NCBI GenBank assembly: GCA_026391795.1
Contig: JAPLDI010000045.1
Coordinates: 1-64,000, forward strand
DNA length: 64,000 nucleotides
DNA from: Bacteroidota bacterium
GTDB lineage: Bacteria > Bacteroidota > Bacteroidia > Bacteroidales > FEN-979
Direction: 5' to 3'
Shown here piece by piece: positions 13,948 through 23,800 of the stretch. The stretch's first letter is position 1, and the number at the start of each line of letters is the position of its first letter. The notes under the pieces are model-generated. The model did not search any database. It had not been told where the DNA came from and worked only from the letters and a program-made list of their open reading frames with translations. Position numbers and translations under genes: made by a program.

Positions 13948-16881
13948 ATGGACATCAACAAAAACCGTGAGATTTCTGAAGCACTTCGTTCTGCCTTTCG
14001 CGGTGAACTTTTTACCGACCTGCTTTGGACGACGATGTATGCGACCGATGCATCTGCCTACCGTGAAATGCCCCTGGGTGTTGCACGTCCATGTCATGCC
14101 GAAGATATCCGAACGCTTCTGGCCCTTGCAAGGAAACATTCGTTTCCCCTGATCCCCAGAACGGCAGGCACTTCTCTTGCCGGCCAGGTCGTCGGAAACG
14201 GATTAGTAGTCGATGTTTCGAAGTACATGACGGAGATCCTTGAGATCAACATAGAGGAACATTGGGTTCGGGTGCAACCCGGCGTTATTCTTGATGAACT
14301 GAATAAAAAAATTGAGCCATACGGATTATTTTTCGGACCGGAGACTTCCACCTCCAGCCGTTGCATGATCGGCGGAATGGTTGGAAACAACTCCTGCGGA
14401 GCACATTCCATCCTTTACGGGAGTACACGCGATCATGTGATCTCCATGAAGACCCTCCTTGCAGATGGTTCTGAAGTTGAATTCACCGATCTGACCCCTG
14501 GAGAGGTAAAGGAAAAAATGCAGGGTGACAGTCTGGAAAGTACGATCTACCGTACCTTTTACGAAATACTGTCTGACCCTTTCAACCAGTCGGAGATCCG
14601 GAAAGAGTTTCCCAAACCTTCCATCCACCGAAGAAATACGGGCTATGCCCTTGACCTGCTGCTTGAAACCAATCCGTTTACCGGAAACGGAATTCCTTTT
14701 AATTTTTCAAAAGTACTGGCCGGATCGGAAGGGACGCTTGCATTTACCACGGAGATCAAACTCAACCTGGTTTCCTTGCCGCCAAAGCAGAAAGCGCTGA
14801 TCTGCGTTCATTGCAACTCTGTACAGGAAGCACTGGAAGGCAACCTGGTCGCCCTGAAATACAACCCCGGAGCTGTGGAACTGATGGATAAAGCCATCAT
14901 GGATTGCACCCGCGACAACATCACCCAGCGGCAGAACCGTTTTTTTATTGAAGGAGATCCTGCTGCCATCCTGATCATTGAGTTTGCCCGTGAATCGAAA
15001 GAGGAGATCCTGGTTATCGCCCGGGAGCTGGAACGCGAAATGCGGGCCGCCGGTTATGGAACCCATTTTCCCCTCATCTTTCCCCCCGACCTGAAAAAAG
15101 TCTGGGATCTCAGGAAGGCGGGACTGGGAGTTCTCTCCAATTACCCCGGCGACCGGAAGCCCGTTCCTGTGACAGAAGATACGGCAGTGAGCCCGGAGGA
15201 CCTTCCCGGCTATATCCGGGAATTCCGCCATATGCTTGAAAACCTTCACCTGGAATGCGTCTATTATGCGCATATTGGTTCAGGCGAACTGCACCTGCGA
15301 CCGGTGCTGAACCTGAAAGATCCGGCAGATGTTGACCTGTTCCACACCGTTGCCCTGGAGACGGCAAAACTGGTAAAGAGATACCGGGGATCGCTGAGCG
15401 GGGAACATGGTGATGGCCGGCTTCGGGGGGAATTCATTCCGCTGATGATCGGTCGGCATAATTACAGCCTGTTAAAGAAAGTAAAGCTGGCGTTTGATCC
15501 TCAGGGGATCCTGAATCCAGGCAAGATCACGGATACCCCGAAGATGAACTCCGGTCTTCGGTTCGACCCGGGCCAGGAAGCTAATAAAATATCTACCGTT
15601 TTTGACTTCTCCTCCAGCCATGGCATCCTGCGTGCCGCCGAGCAATGCAACGGTTCGGGTGATTGCAGGAATACTTTTCTTACCGGTGAAGGGATGTGTC
15701 CCTCCTACCAGGCCCTCAAAGATGAGAACACCACGACACGGGCCAGGGCAAACATCTTGCGGGAATTCCTGACAAGGTCTGTTAAAGAAAACCCTTTCGA
15801 TCACAGGGAAATTTACGATGTGATGGACCTGTGCCTTTCCTGCAAGGCCTGTAAGTCTGAATGCCCTTCGAATGTGGATATTGCGAAGCTGAAGGCTGAA
15901 TTTCTGCAGCACTATTATCAATCAAACGGAATTCCCCTGCGGTCTTGGTTGATTGCCAATATTACCTCCATTAACCGCCTGGGCAGTTTACTTCCCGGAG
16001 TTTTCAATTTCGCTCTGCGATCTCCCTTTCTCTCCCAAAGCATCAAAAAGATCCTGGGATTTGCACCTGAAAGGAAGATACCGTTATTGTATAAAATCAC
16101 CTTGAAATCCTGGATTAGAAAGCATCCGCAGATCATTAAGGAAAAAAAAGGAAAAGTCTTTCTTTTCGCTGATGAATTCACCAATTACAATGATGTTGAG
16201 ATCGGGATCAAGGCAATCTGTTTGCTGAATGCCCTCGGCTACGAAGTTGAGATTCCCCGCCACCTGGAAAGCGGGCGGACCTTTATCTCGAAGGGAATGG
16301 TGAGGAAAGCAAAAATCATTGCCAATAAAAACATCTCGCTGCTGAAGAATCGTATCACAGCATCAACCCCTTTGATCGGCATCGAACCTTCCGCAATCCT
16401 GACCTTCCGTGATGAGTACCCTGAACTAGCAACGGAATCGTTGATTGAAAGTGCACACCGGATCGCAGAAAACACGTTCCTTTTTGATGAATTTATCATG
16501 AAGGAGTTTGACCGGGGCCTGATCAGGGCATCCGCCTTTACGCTGGAGGAACGAACCATAAAACTCCATGGGCATTGTCATCAAAAAGCCCTCGCATCCA
16601 TCGAACCGACAAGAAGAATGCTGTCCATTCCCGGGAAATTCAGGGTTGAGCTGATCCGTTCCGGTTGTTGCGGCATGGCGGGAGCGTTCGGATATGAGAA
16701 GGAACATTATGAGGTTTCGATGAAAGTGGGTGAAATTTCATTACTCCCGGAAGTAAGGAGAGCTGGAGAGGAAGTCATTCTTGCTGCCCCCGGAACCAGC
16801 TGCAGGAACCAGATCCTTGACGGAACCGGCAGAAAAGCGTTCCACCCGGTTGAGATCCTGCACGACGCACTGTTAATCTGA
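13948..16881 (+). CDS. FAD/Fe-S oxidoreductase of the GlcD-YdiJ type, probable D-2-hydroxyacid (D-2-hydroxyglutarate) dehydrogenase
   Basis: 977 residues. The FAD-binding PCMH domain lies at about 40-250 (RTAGTSLAGQVVGNG; TSTSSRCMIGGMVGNNSC) and the FAD oxidase C-terminal domain at about 265-530 (LSGEHGDGRLRG). A ferredoxin-type region follows at about 565-650 (CLSCKACKSECPSNVD near 630). The C-terminal CCG domain includes HCHQKAL and SGCCGMAGAFGYE. This one-chain architecture matches YdiJ, an E. coli D-2-hydroxyglutarate dehydrogenase, and D-lactate dehydrogenases of the Dld-II type. The DUF1338 gene two positions upstream favours D-2-hydroxyglutarate oxidised to 2-oxoglutarate, with electrons passed towards quinone. 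The ATG directly abuts the preceding TAG. Confidence 0.85.
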   Translation: MDINKNREISEALRSAFRGELFTDLLWTTMYATDASAYREMPLGVARPCHAEDIRTLLALARKHSFPLIPRTAGTSLAGQVVGNGLVVDVSKYMTEILEINIEEHWVRVQPGVILDELNKKIEPYGLFFGPETSTSSRCMIGGMVGNNSCGAHSILYGSTRDHVISMKTLLADGSEVEFTDLTPGEVKEKMQGDSLESTIYRTFYEILSDPFNQSEIRKEFPKPSIHRRNTGYALDLLLETNPFTGNGIPFNFSKVLAGSEGTLAFTTEIKLNLVSLPPKQKALICVHCNSVQEALEGNLVALKYNPGAVELMDKAIMDCTRDNITQRQNRFFIEGDPAAILIIEFARESKEEILVIARELEREMRAAGYGTHFPLIFPPDLKKVWDLRKAGLGVLSNYPGDRKPVPVTEDTAVSPEDLPGYIREFRHMLENLHLECVYYAHIGSGELHLRPVLNLKDPADVDLFHTVALETAKLVKRYRGSLSGEHGDGRLRGEFIPLMIGRHNYSLLKKVKLAFDPQGILNPGKITDTPKMNSGLRFDPGQEANKISTVFDFSSSHGILRAAEQCNGSGDCRNTFLTGEGMCPSYQALKDENTTTRARANILREFLTRSVKENPFDHREIYDVMDLCLSCKACKSECPSNVDIAKLKAEFLQHYYQSNGIPLRSWLIANITSINRLGSLLPGVFNFALRSPFLSQSIKKILGFAPERKIPLLYKITLKSWIRKHPQIIKEKKGKVFLFADEFTNYNDVEIGIKAICLLNALGYEVEIPRHLESGRTFISKGMVRKAKIIANKNISLLKNRITASTPLIGIEPSAILTFRDEYPELATESLIESAHRIAENTFLFDEFIMKEFDRGLIRASAFTLEERTIKLHGHCHQKALASIEPTRRMLSIPGKFRVELIRSGCCGMAGAFGYEKEHYEVSMKVGEISLLPEVRRAGEEVILAAPGTSCRNQILDGTGRKAFHPVEILHDALLI

Positions 16882-16900
16882 GACTCTTTGCTATTTCCAA

Positions 16901-16925
16901 ATCGCACACGTGTGCGGTTATTTTA
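16901..16925 (+). terminator. Palindrome with T-rich tail after the FAD/Fe-S gene
   Basis: CGCACACGTGTGCG (16903-16916) is a perfect 14-bp palindrome. With flanking pairs it can form a 7-bp stem around ACGT, followed by TTATTTT. It could end the DUF1338 operon, or be a protein-binding palindrome; the tail is short for a strong intrinsic terminator. Confidence 0.35.
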
Positions 16926-17139
16926 AAACACTTCATGGTCCATAAACCACAATCCTTTTTCCGGAAAACTAACTTCAATTATTAATTTAATTAACTGACT
17001 GATAAACAGTCTAATAGTATGCCAACAACGGAATACCTACCGATTCGGCATTTTCTGGCATATCTTTTGCAAAAATGAGCTTCGCTACACAAATTTTAAC
17101 AATTTTATCCATACACACCATTTCACTAAAACCTGCCTT

Positions 17140-17625
17140 ATGAAGAAAATCGCCATTCTCGGAATTTGCTTGCTTATGATTGCTTCAGTTGCCTGCAAGA
17201 AGAAAACGGAAGATCCTGCACCTGTACCTTACGCCTATTTCAAAGTAGACGGAGTAGCAAAGAGCTACACGGTTTATTCGAAATTCACGAAAGATTTATG
17301 TTCAACCTCCACATTCTGCTGCCGTTTCTCTTCCAATAACACTGAGACTGCTGCCCAGATGAAATTCGGCATCCCCGGTGATCCGGTGGTGGGTCTCGTT
17401 TACAAAACCGGCGATTACCGGTTCTCCTGTTTTTATTTTGACGATGCCCAGGTACGTTATGATTTTGCCACTGCGCCTTTTTCCGTTGTATTCACCCAAT
17501 GGGATGGCCAGGGAGGCTGGGCCAGAGGGAACTTCTCCGGATGGCTAAAATCACCCACCAACGATTCCATTCATATCACCGATGGATATTTCCAGAACAT
17601 GATCTGGACAATGGGGACAAAATAG
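17140..17625 (+). CDS. Small putative lipoprotein, unknown function
   Basis: 161 residues. The signal peptide MKKIAILGICLLMIASVAC ends at a lipobox-like SVAC, so the mature protein would start at a lipidated cysteine followed by KKKTEDPAP, a typical charged tether. The rest is beta-rich with many aromatic residues (CFYFDDAQVRYDF) and no motif I recognise. It is a single gene with weakly promoter-like TATCTTTTG about 80 bp upstream (near 17058). The downstream neighbour is convergent. Confidence 0.7.
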   Translation: MKKIAILGICLLMIASVACKKKTEDPAPVPYAYFKVDGVAKSYTVYSKFTKDLCSTSTFCCRFSSNNTETAAQMKFGIPGDPVVGLVYKTGDYRFSCFYFDDAQVRYDFATAPFSVVFTQWDGQGGWARGNFSGWLKSPTNDSIHITDGYFQNMIWTMGTK

Positions 17626-17668
17626 TTCCCCCTGGATATTTCTGTTAAGGAATAGGGAGGATTGATGA

Positions 17669-18580
17669 TCAGATGGCGATCGTAATGCCGTCTTCAGCAA
17701 GTATTGTGCCCGGAAATACCGACCGGGTTTCTTCCAGTAACGGTTCAATTTCATCGTACCGGGCAGAGAAATGTCCGATCATCAGTTTTTTTACACCGGC
17801 CTTTTTTGCAAGTGTTGCTGCATCCAGCGTGGTTGAATGTAGCTTTTCCCTGGCGCTGGCAGCCATGTTCTGCATGAAGGTTGTCTCGTGGTAGAGAAGG
17901 TCACACCCGCGGATAAACGGCACGATGGATTCAGTATAGGCTGTATCGGAACAATAGGCATAGGATCTTGGTGAGGGGGGATCCTGCGTCAGCTCATCAT
18001 TCCTGAAGACCCTCCCCTGCGCATCCACGAAATCCTTTCCCAGCTTCAGATTATGCCTCTCGGAAACCGGGATATCAACATCGGTGAGGATTTTCTTTCT
18101 TATCTTCCGCAACTGAGTTTTCTCCCTGAACAGAAATCCGCATGTGGGAATGCTGTGCAGGAGTGGAAAAGAATGTACAGTCACTTTTTCATCTTCATGG
18201 ATCAGGTTAAACCCGGAAAAGGAAAGCGGATAAAAGAGCAAAGGATAGTTGAGTGTGGTAAGGGAAACCTCAAGCTGGAGGTCGAGGATCTCCTTCAGTT
18301 GAGGCGGTCCGTAGAGATGTATCTCTTCCTTTCTTCCCAACAGATGAAAGGTATTGAGTAACCCGATCAGTCCGAAAAAATGATCCCCGTGCAGGTGACT
18401 GATGAAGATCCGTTGAATCCGTTGAAAATGAACATGAAATTTCCGGATCTGGAGTTGGGTTCCCTCTGCGCAGTCAATTAAAAACAAGCGCTCATTTACA
18501 TTGAGTAAATGAGCGCTAGGGTTTCTCGTCAGCGTGGGAATTGCAGAATTGCTTCCAAGAATGGTGACTGAAAAGGTCAT
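17669..18580 (-). CDS. rnz: Ribonuclease Z
   Basis: 303-residue metallo-beta-lactamase-fold endonuclease that trims 3' trailers of precursor tRNAs (tRNase Z). The N-terminal TRNPSAHLLN segment is typical of bacterial RNase Z, and the zinc motif is SHLHGDHFFGL. Later histidines lie in HSIPTCGF, YHETTFM (preceded by SDTAYTE) and GHFSARY. Length fits the short form. It follows rpsA in the same direction with a 6-bp gap, so the two are probably co-transcribed. There is no CCA-type gene adjacent, but one is present at 4301-5713. Confidence 0.94.
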   Translation of the reverse strand: MTFSVTILGSNSAIPTLTRNPSAHLLNVNERLFLIDCAEGTQLQIRKFHVHFQRIQRIFISHLHGDHFFGLIGLLNTFHLLGRKEEIHLYGPPQLKEILDLQLEVSLTTLNYPLLFYPLSFSGFNLIHEDEKVTVHSFPLLHSIPTCGFLFREKTQLRKIRKKILTDVDIPVSERHNLKLGKDFVDAQGRVFRNDELTQDPPSPRSYAYCSDTAYTESIVPFIRGCDLLYHETTFMQNMAASAREKLHSTTLDAATLAKKAGVKKLMIGHFSARYDEIEPLLEETRSVFPGTILAEDGITIAI

Positions 18581-18586
18581 TTCTGA

Positions 18587-20629
18587 CTATTCTTCCTTAG
18601 GTTCTTCTGCCTGAGGCTCTTCAGTTTTATTTCCTGCTTCCTTGGCAGCTTCTTTGCGTGCATGCTTTTCCTTTTCCTCGGCTTTGATCATATCCGATTT
18701 GAGGTTGGCAAGGGATTCGATATCACCAAGTGTGGTCTTTTCGAGGTTATCCTTGATCTTCTTGACTGTTTTCTTACCCGAATCCTTGGTTTTTCTCTTG
18801 TCATCTGATTCGCCTTTCTTTTCGCCGGCCACAGAATCCTGGTAAACCTTGGTATGGGAAAGGATGATTTTCTTATTATCCTTTGAGAATTCAATCACCT
18901 TGAAATCGAGAACTTCTTCCTCCTTGGCATGACTTCCATCTTCCTTGCTCAGGTGACGGAGCGGGGCAAAACCTTCAACACCGTAAGGAAGTGCGATGAT
19001 GGCGCCCTTGTCGTTCATATTTACAATGGTACCGCTATGCACCGATCCGACGGAAAATACAGATTCGAAAACATCCCATGGATTTTCCTCGAGCTGTTTG
19101 TGCCCCAGGCTAAGCCTGCGGTTATCCACGTCAATGTCGAGAACCATGACATCGATCTTCTCGCCGGTCTTGGTGAATTCGGCCGGATGCTTGATCTTTT
19201 TCGACCAGGAGAGGTCAGAAATATGGATCAACCCGTCAACGCCTTCTTCCAGTTCAACAAAAATACCGAAATTGGTAAAGTTGCGAACAGTAGCGCTGTG
19301 CTTTGATTTCAGCGGATATTTTTCCTTGATGTTTGCCCATGGATCGGGGATCAGCTGTTTGATACCCATCGACATCTTCCGCTCTTCGCGGTCGAGTGTA
19401 AGGATAACAGCTTCCACTTCCTGTCCTACCTTAAGGAAATCCTGTGCCGTACGAAGGTGCTGTGACCATGACATTTCGGAAACGTGAATCAGTCCTTCAA
19501 CGCCGGTTGCGATTTCAACAAATGCACCGTAGTCGGCAATGACCACAACTTTCCCTTTGATCTTGTCGCCTACCTTCATTGTCTCGCTCAGTGAATCCCA
19601 TGGATGAGGAGTAAGTTGTTTCAGGCCGAGGGCGATGCGTTTTTTATTTTCATCGAAATCAAGAATAACAACCTTGATTTTCTGATCCAGTTTGACAATT
19701 TCTTCCGGATGACTGATTCGTCCCCAGCTGAGGTCGGTGATGTGGATAAGTCCGTCAACGCCGCCCAGGTCGATGAATACGCCGTAGGAAGTGATATTTT
19801 TAACGGTACCTTCGAGGATCTGTCCTTTTTCAAGTTTCTTGATGATCTCAGCCTTCTGTGCTTCCAGTTCATCTTCGATCAGAGCCTTGTGGGATACCAC
19901 AACGTTCTTGTATTCGTGGTTGATCTTCACCACTTTGAATTCCATGACTTTGTCAACGAATACATCGTAATCGCGGATGGGCTTCACATCGATCTGTGAT
20001 CCTGGAAGGAAGGCCTCAATTCCAAAGATGTCGACGATAAGTCCGCCCTTGGTACGCGATTTCACATACCCTTTGATGATCTCCTGGGTTTCGTAAGCGT
20101 TGTTGATACGCTCCCACGATTTCAGGATGCGTGCTTTCTTGTGCGAGAGAAGGAGCTGGCCACTGGGGTCTTCCTGGTTCTCTACATAAACTTCTACTTT
20201 GTCACCGACTTTCAGGTCAGGATTGTAACGGAATTCATTGAGCGGAAGAACGCCATCGGATTTAAAGCCGATGTTGATCACGACTTCCCGGTTGTTCATG
20301 GCAACAATGGTTCCGTCAATCACTTCGTGTTCGGTGATGGAACTCAGGGTTCTGTCATATTCCTGCTCCAGGCGAGCTTTTTCAGCAGCGTCATAGATCT
20401 CATGCTTCTTCCCTATCGAATCCCAGTCAAAGTCTTTCATGGAATCGTAGGCTGATTTGGGGGCAGCAAATACAACGGGTTTTTCAAGTTCTTCTGCAAA
20501 GGTCTTTGCAGGCTCTTCTTCTGTTGCAATTTCCTTGGTTTCTTCAACAACTTCCTCGGAAACATCTGTCTTCACATCTTCCGGTTGAGTTTGTTCCAAT
20601 TCGTTGTTAACATCTAATTCTTCAGTCAT
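18587..20629 (-). CDS. rpsA: 30S ribosomal protein S1, six S1 domains
   Basis: 680 residues. Six S1/OB domains lie in order, beginning near residues 98, 182, 268, 353, 438 and 525; the third to fifth are most regular (for instance GVDGLIHITDLSW, GVEGLIHVSEMSW, GVDGLIHISDLSW). An acidic N-terminal extension of about 90 residues and a lysine/glutamate-rich tail of about 90 residues flank them, as is common in Bacteroidota S1. It brings mRNA to the 30S subunit; in this phylum most genes lack a Shine-Dalgarno sequence, and indeed the starts in this window show none. A -7 box lies about 130 bp upstream, leaving a long leader. Confidence 0.95.
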   Translation of the reverse strand: MTEELDVNNELEQTQPEDVKTDVSEEVVEETKEIATEEEPAKTFAEELEKPVVFAAPKSAYDSMKDFDWDSIGKKHEIYDAAEKARLEQEYDRTLSSITEHEVIDGTIVAMNNREVVINIGFKSDGVLPLNEFRYNPDLKVGDKVEVYVENQEDPSGQLLLSHKKARILKSWERINNAYETQEIIKGYVKSRTKGGLIVDIFGIEAFLPGSQIDVKPIRDYDVFVDKVMEFKVVKINHEYKNVVVSHKALIEDELEAQKAEIIKKLEKGQILEGTVKNITSYGVFIDLGGVDGLIHITDLSWGRISHPEEIVKLDQKIKVVILDFDENKKRIALGLKQLTPHPWDSLSETMKVGDKIKGKVVVIADYGAFVEIATGVEGLIHVSEMSWSQHLRTAQDFLKVGQEVEAVILTLDREERKMSMGIKQLIPDPWANIKEKYPLKSKHSATVRNFTNFGIFVELEEGVDGLIHISDLSWSKKIKHPAEFTKTGEKIDVMVLDIDVDNRRLSLGHKQLEENPWDVFESVFSVGSVHSGTIVNMNDKGAIIALPYGVEGFAPLRHLSKEDGSHAKEEEVLDFKVIEFSKDNKKIILSHTKVYQDSVAGEKKGESDDKRKTKDSGKKTVKKIKDNLEKTTLGDIESLANLKSDMIKAEEKEKHARKEAAKEAGNKTEEPQAEEPKEE

Positions 20630-20757
20630 TTAATTTTGCTTTGTGGCAGTGCTTGTGCAACCGCCGGGTGAATACTCTGTGAATTGCTTATCTCATCCTA
20701 ATGGCCGGAATATCAATACGAACCCGGGCCTTTTTCCTTCGGATGAAATTTGGGGGG

Positions 20758-20765
20758 CAAAGGTA
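20758..20765 (-). promoter_or_regulatory. Candidate -7 box of rpsA-rnz
   Basis: Minus-strand TACCTTTG at 20765-20758 matches TAnnTTTG; a TTGG at about 20791-20788 is a partial -33. The transcript would have a leader of about 120 nt before the ATG at 20629, room for the autogenous control known for S1 in other bacteria, but no specific structure was identified. Confidence 0.5.
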
Positions 20766-20820
20766 GAAAGAAAATAATTAAAAACCAACTGGTTGGTTAG
20801 AAGTACGAACGATTCACCAG

Positions 20821-23800
20821 CTATCTAATCAGTGTCACAGTTCCGATTGTCTTGTATTCACCCTTGCCGACATCGGATCCTTCCCAGATGGTTCCGTCCA
20901 AAAACATGGCGGTGATCTTCCATACATAGGTTCCCTGCTGGTAGATCGATCCGTCGTCCCTGCGGCCTTTCCATCCCTCTTTGGGCCTGCCCTGCTCATC
21001 CAGCGCCGTGGATTCCCACAACTTATGTCCCCATGAATCAAACACTTCCACCCTGTACTGGATAAGGTTGATACCCACCGGCTTGAACTCCCGAACCCCG
21101 TCCAGCTCACTGCCCGGCACAAACGCATTGGGTACATACAACCCCTTGAACATCACCTCGTACTTATAGAAGGTCGTATCGGCACACCCGAAATGATTCG
21201 AGGAGATCAGCATGATGGTGAAGATGCCCTCATCCTTGTACAGCATCACCGGGTTCTCTTCCGTGGTCGTATACCCGTTGCCAAGGTCCCAGTAATAGCT
21301 GTCTGCCCCTTCCGACTTGTTGCGCAGCTGGATCTTGCCCGTCATGTTCGATACATTGTCGATCACCATGAAGGCGGCCAGCGGCGTCGGGTTCACCGTT
21401 ACCGTCGAATCCACCGTGTCATAACATCCGTTGTTGTCCCTGACCGTCAGCTGTACATCATAATTCCCGGCTTTCTTGTACTCGTATACCGGGTCCTTCT
21501 GCGTGGAGGAATCCCTGCTGGTCTGAGGCACCCCGAAGTTCCAGTGCCATCCCGCTATGCTCGTGTCGATGGCAACCGACTGGTCAAAGAAATAGGTCGG
21601 GTTGTCGCTGCAGGCCAGCGTATTGATGAACCTGGCATCCGGCAATGCATGGACACTGGCCACCTTGCTGATGGAATCCCTGCAGCCATTGCTGTTCACC
21701 ACCACCAGGCTCACCGTATACCGCCCTGCCTTTGTGTAATGATGCGTGGGATCTTTCAACGACGAACTATTGTTTACTCCCGATGCCGGATCCCCGAAAC
21801 TCCATCTCCACATCGAGATAGCTGTCCCGTAACCATTGCTCTGGTCCTTGAACAGGCTCACCGCGTTCAGGCAAACACCCCCCGAGAGGAACCCTGCCTG
21901 AGGTGACCTGCTGATGGTAACCATCCGTCTTGCCGTATCTGTAAAGGTCTGGCCCGACACTCCCGCACGGATGATCAGCGTCACCGGGTAACTCCCCGAT
22001 GAGCCGTAGCTGTGCGTGATCGTATGGGCATAGGTCGTATATACCGTATCCCGCCCGTCACCGAACAGCCAGTGCCACTGGTTGATCTGACCCACCGGCG
22101 AAGAGTTGTCCGTGAACCTTACCGGCGAATCCGAGCACCCCTGTGGCGTCACCTGCGTAAAGGCCGCCGTGATGCACGAGGAACGCGTTACCAGATGCGA
22201 GACCGTATCCCAGCACCCGTTGCTGTTGGTCACCTTCAGCGTGACACCATAGGTCCCCGCATTCGCAAACACATGCGTTATGTCTCCCTGCGATGGCGGT
22301 ACCAGCGTCTGCTCTGCCGTCCCGTCACCGAAGTTCCACACCCAGCTTGCAATCGTCCCGCTGCCCGGGGTCGACCCGTCGGTGAATACGCTTACACTGT
22401 CGCACGGTGCAGATACAAAGGTGTATGCCGGCTTCGGCAATCCCCGCACGATCACATTGCGATAAACACTGTCAACACAATTATCCGAATCCCATGCCTT
22501 GAGCTTCACCACAAAGCTGCCCGAAGAGGTAAACACATGCGTGGGATTGCGCTGCGTGGAGGTGTTGTTGCTCCCCGAGGCAGGATCACCAAAATTCCAT
22601 TGCACAAAATACAGCGAATCGCCCATGGCATCATTGCGGGCATGGAAATGCGTCGGGGTGCTGAAACATACCGAGTCGTGGGTAAAGCTCAGCATAAAGC
22701 CCGGCTTCACATATACACTCTTGGTCAGGGTGTCCTCACAGCCCTTGTCATCGGTCACGATCAGCGTGACAAGGTAGTTCGTGTCGGTCACCGGAAAGAC
22801 ATAGGTCGGATCATGTAGCGTGGAGGTGGACCCCGGCTCAAAGATCCACAAACGCCCCGTGATCGATGACCCGTTGCCCTGCGACTGATCGTGGAAGGTC
22901 ACCTGGCCCGCCGGACAGAAGAAGTTCGTATAGCTGAACCCTGCCTGTGGCAACGGGTAGGAGACCACCGGGATCACCACCGAGTCACGGCATCCTGCCG
23001 TATTGGTCACCCGTAACTTAACATTATAGGTGCCGGCAGCACTATAGGTGTACGAGGGGTTCTGTAACGTCGAACTCCCTGTCCCGTCGCCAAAGTCCCA
23101 CAACCACGACGAAAGCTGGCTGTTTGGAGCAACCGAAAGATCGGTAAACTGTGTCGGGCTGTTCACGCACGAGGAGCTGAACGAGAACATCGCCTGCGGC
23201 GACTGTGATACTACCACAGGCATTAGCGTGTCGTTCGTACAAAGGTTCGTATTGATTATGCTCAGCCTGACCATGTAAACTCCTGCCGAGGTGAACACAT
23301 GAGAGGGGTTCTTAAGCGTGGATACATTGCCCGTCCCCGAGGCAGGATCCCCGAAGTTCCAGTTCCACGACACGATGCCCGGGGCATTGGCCACCGAGTG
23401 ATCCATAAACTGGGTCGGGCTCCCTTTACACGCCGTGTCGGAGGTGAACTGCGCTACCGGACTTGCACTGACCGTGACCACCCTGGTGATGGAACTCACG
23501 CAGCCAGTGGCACTGCTCACACTGAGCATCACGTTGTAACTCCCCGATGCACTGAAGCTGTGAACCGGGTTCTGCAACGTGGAAAGGTTCGATGACCCCG
23601 AGAGCGGGTCGCCGAAGTTCCATAACCACTGCGTTACCGGCGAGCCCCCGTTGGACTGCGTCTGGTCTGTAAACTGTACCGGGCTCATCTGGCAACGGCC
23701 CGAAGAATATGTATAGTTGGCTACCGGGGCCCCCTGTACCACCACCGGGTGGGTCACCGAGGAACTGCACCCGCCAACCGTGGTCACCTTCAGCACTGCA

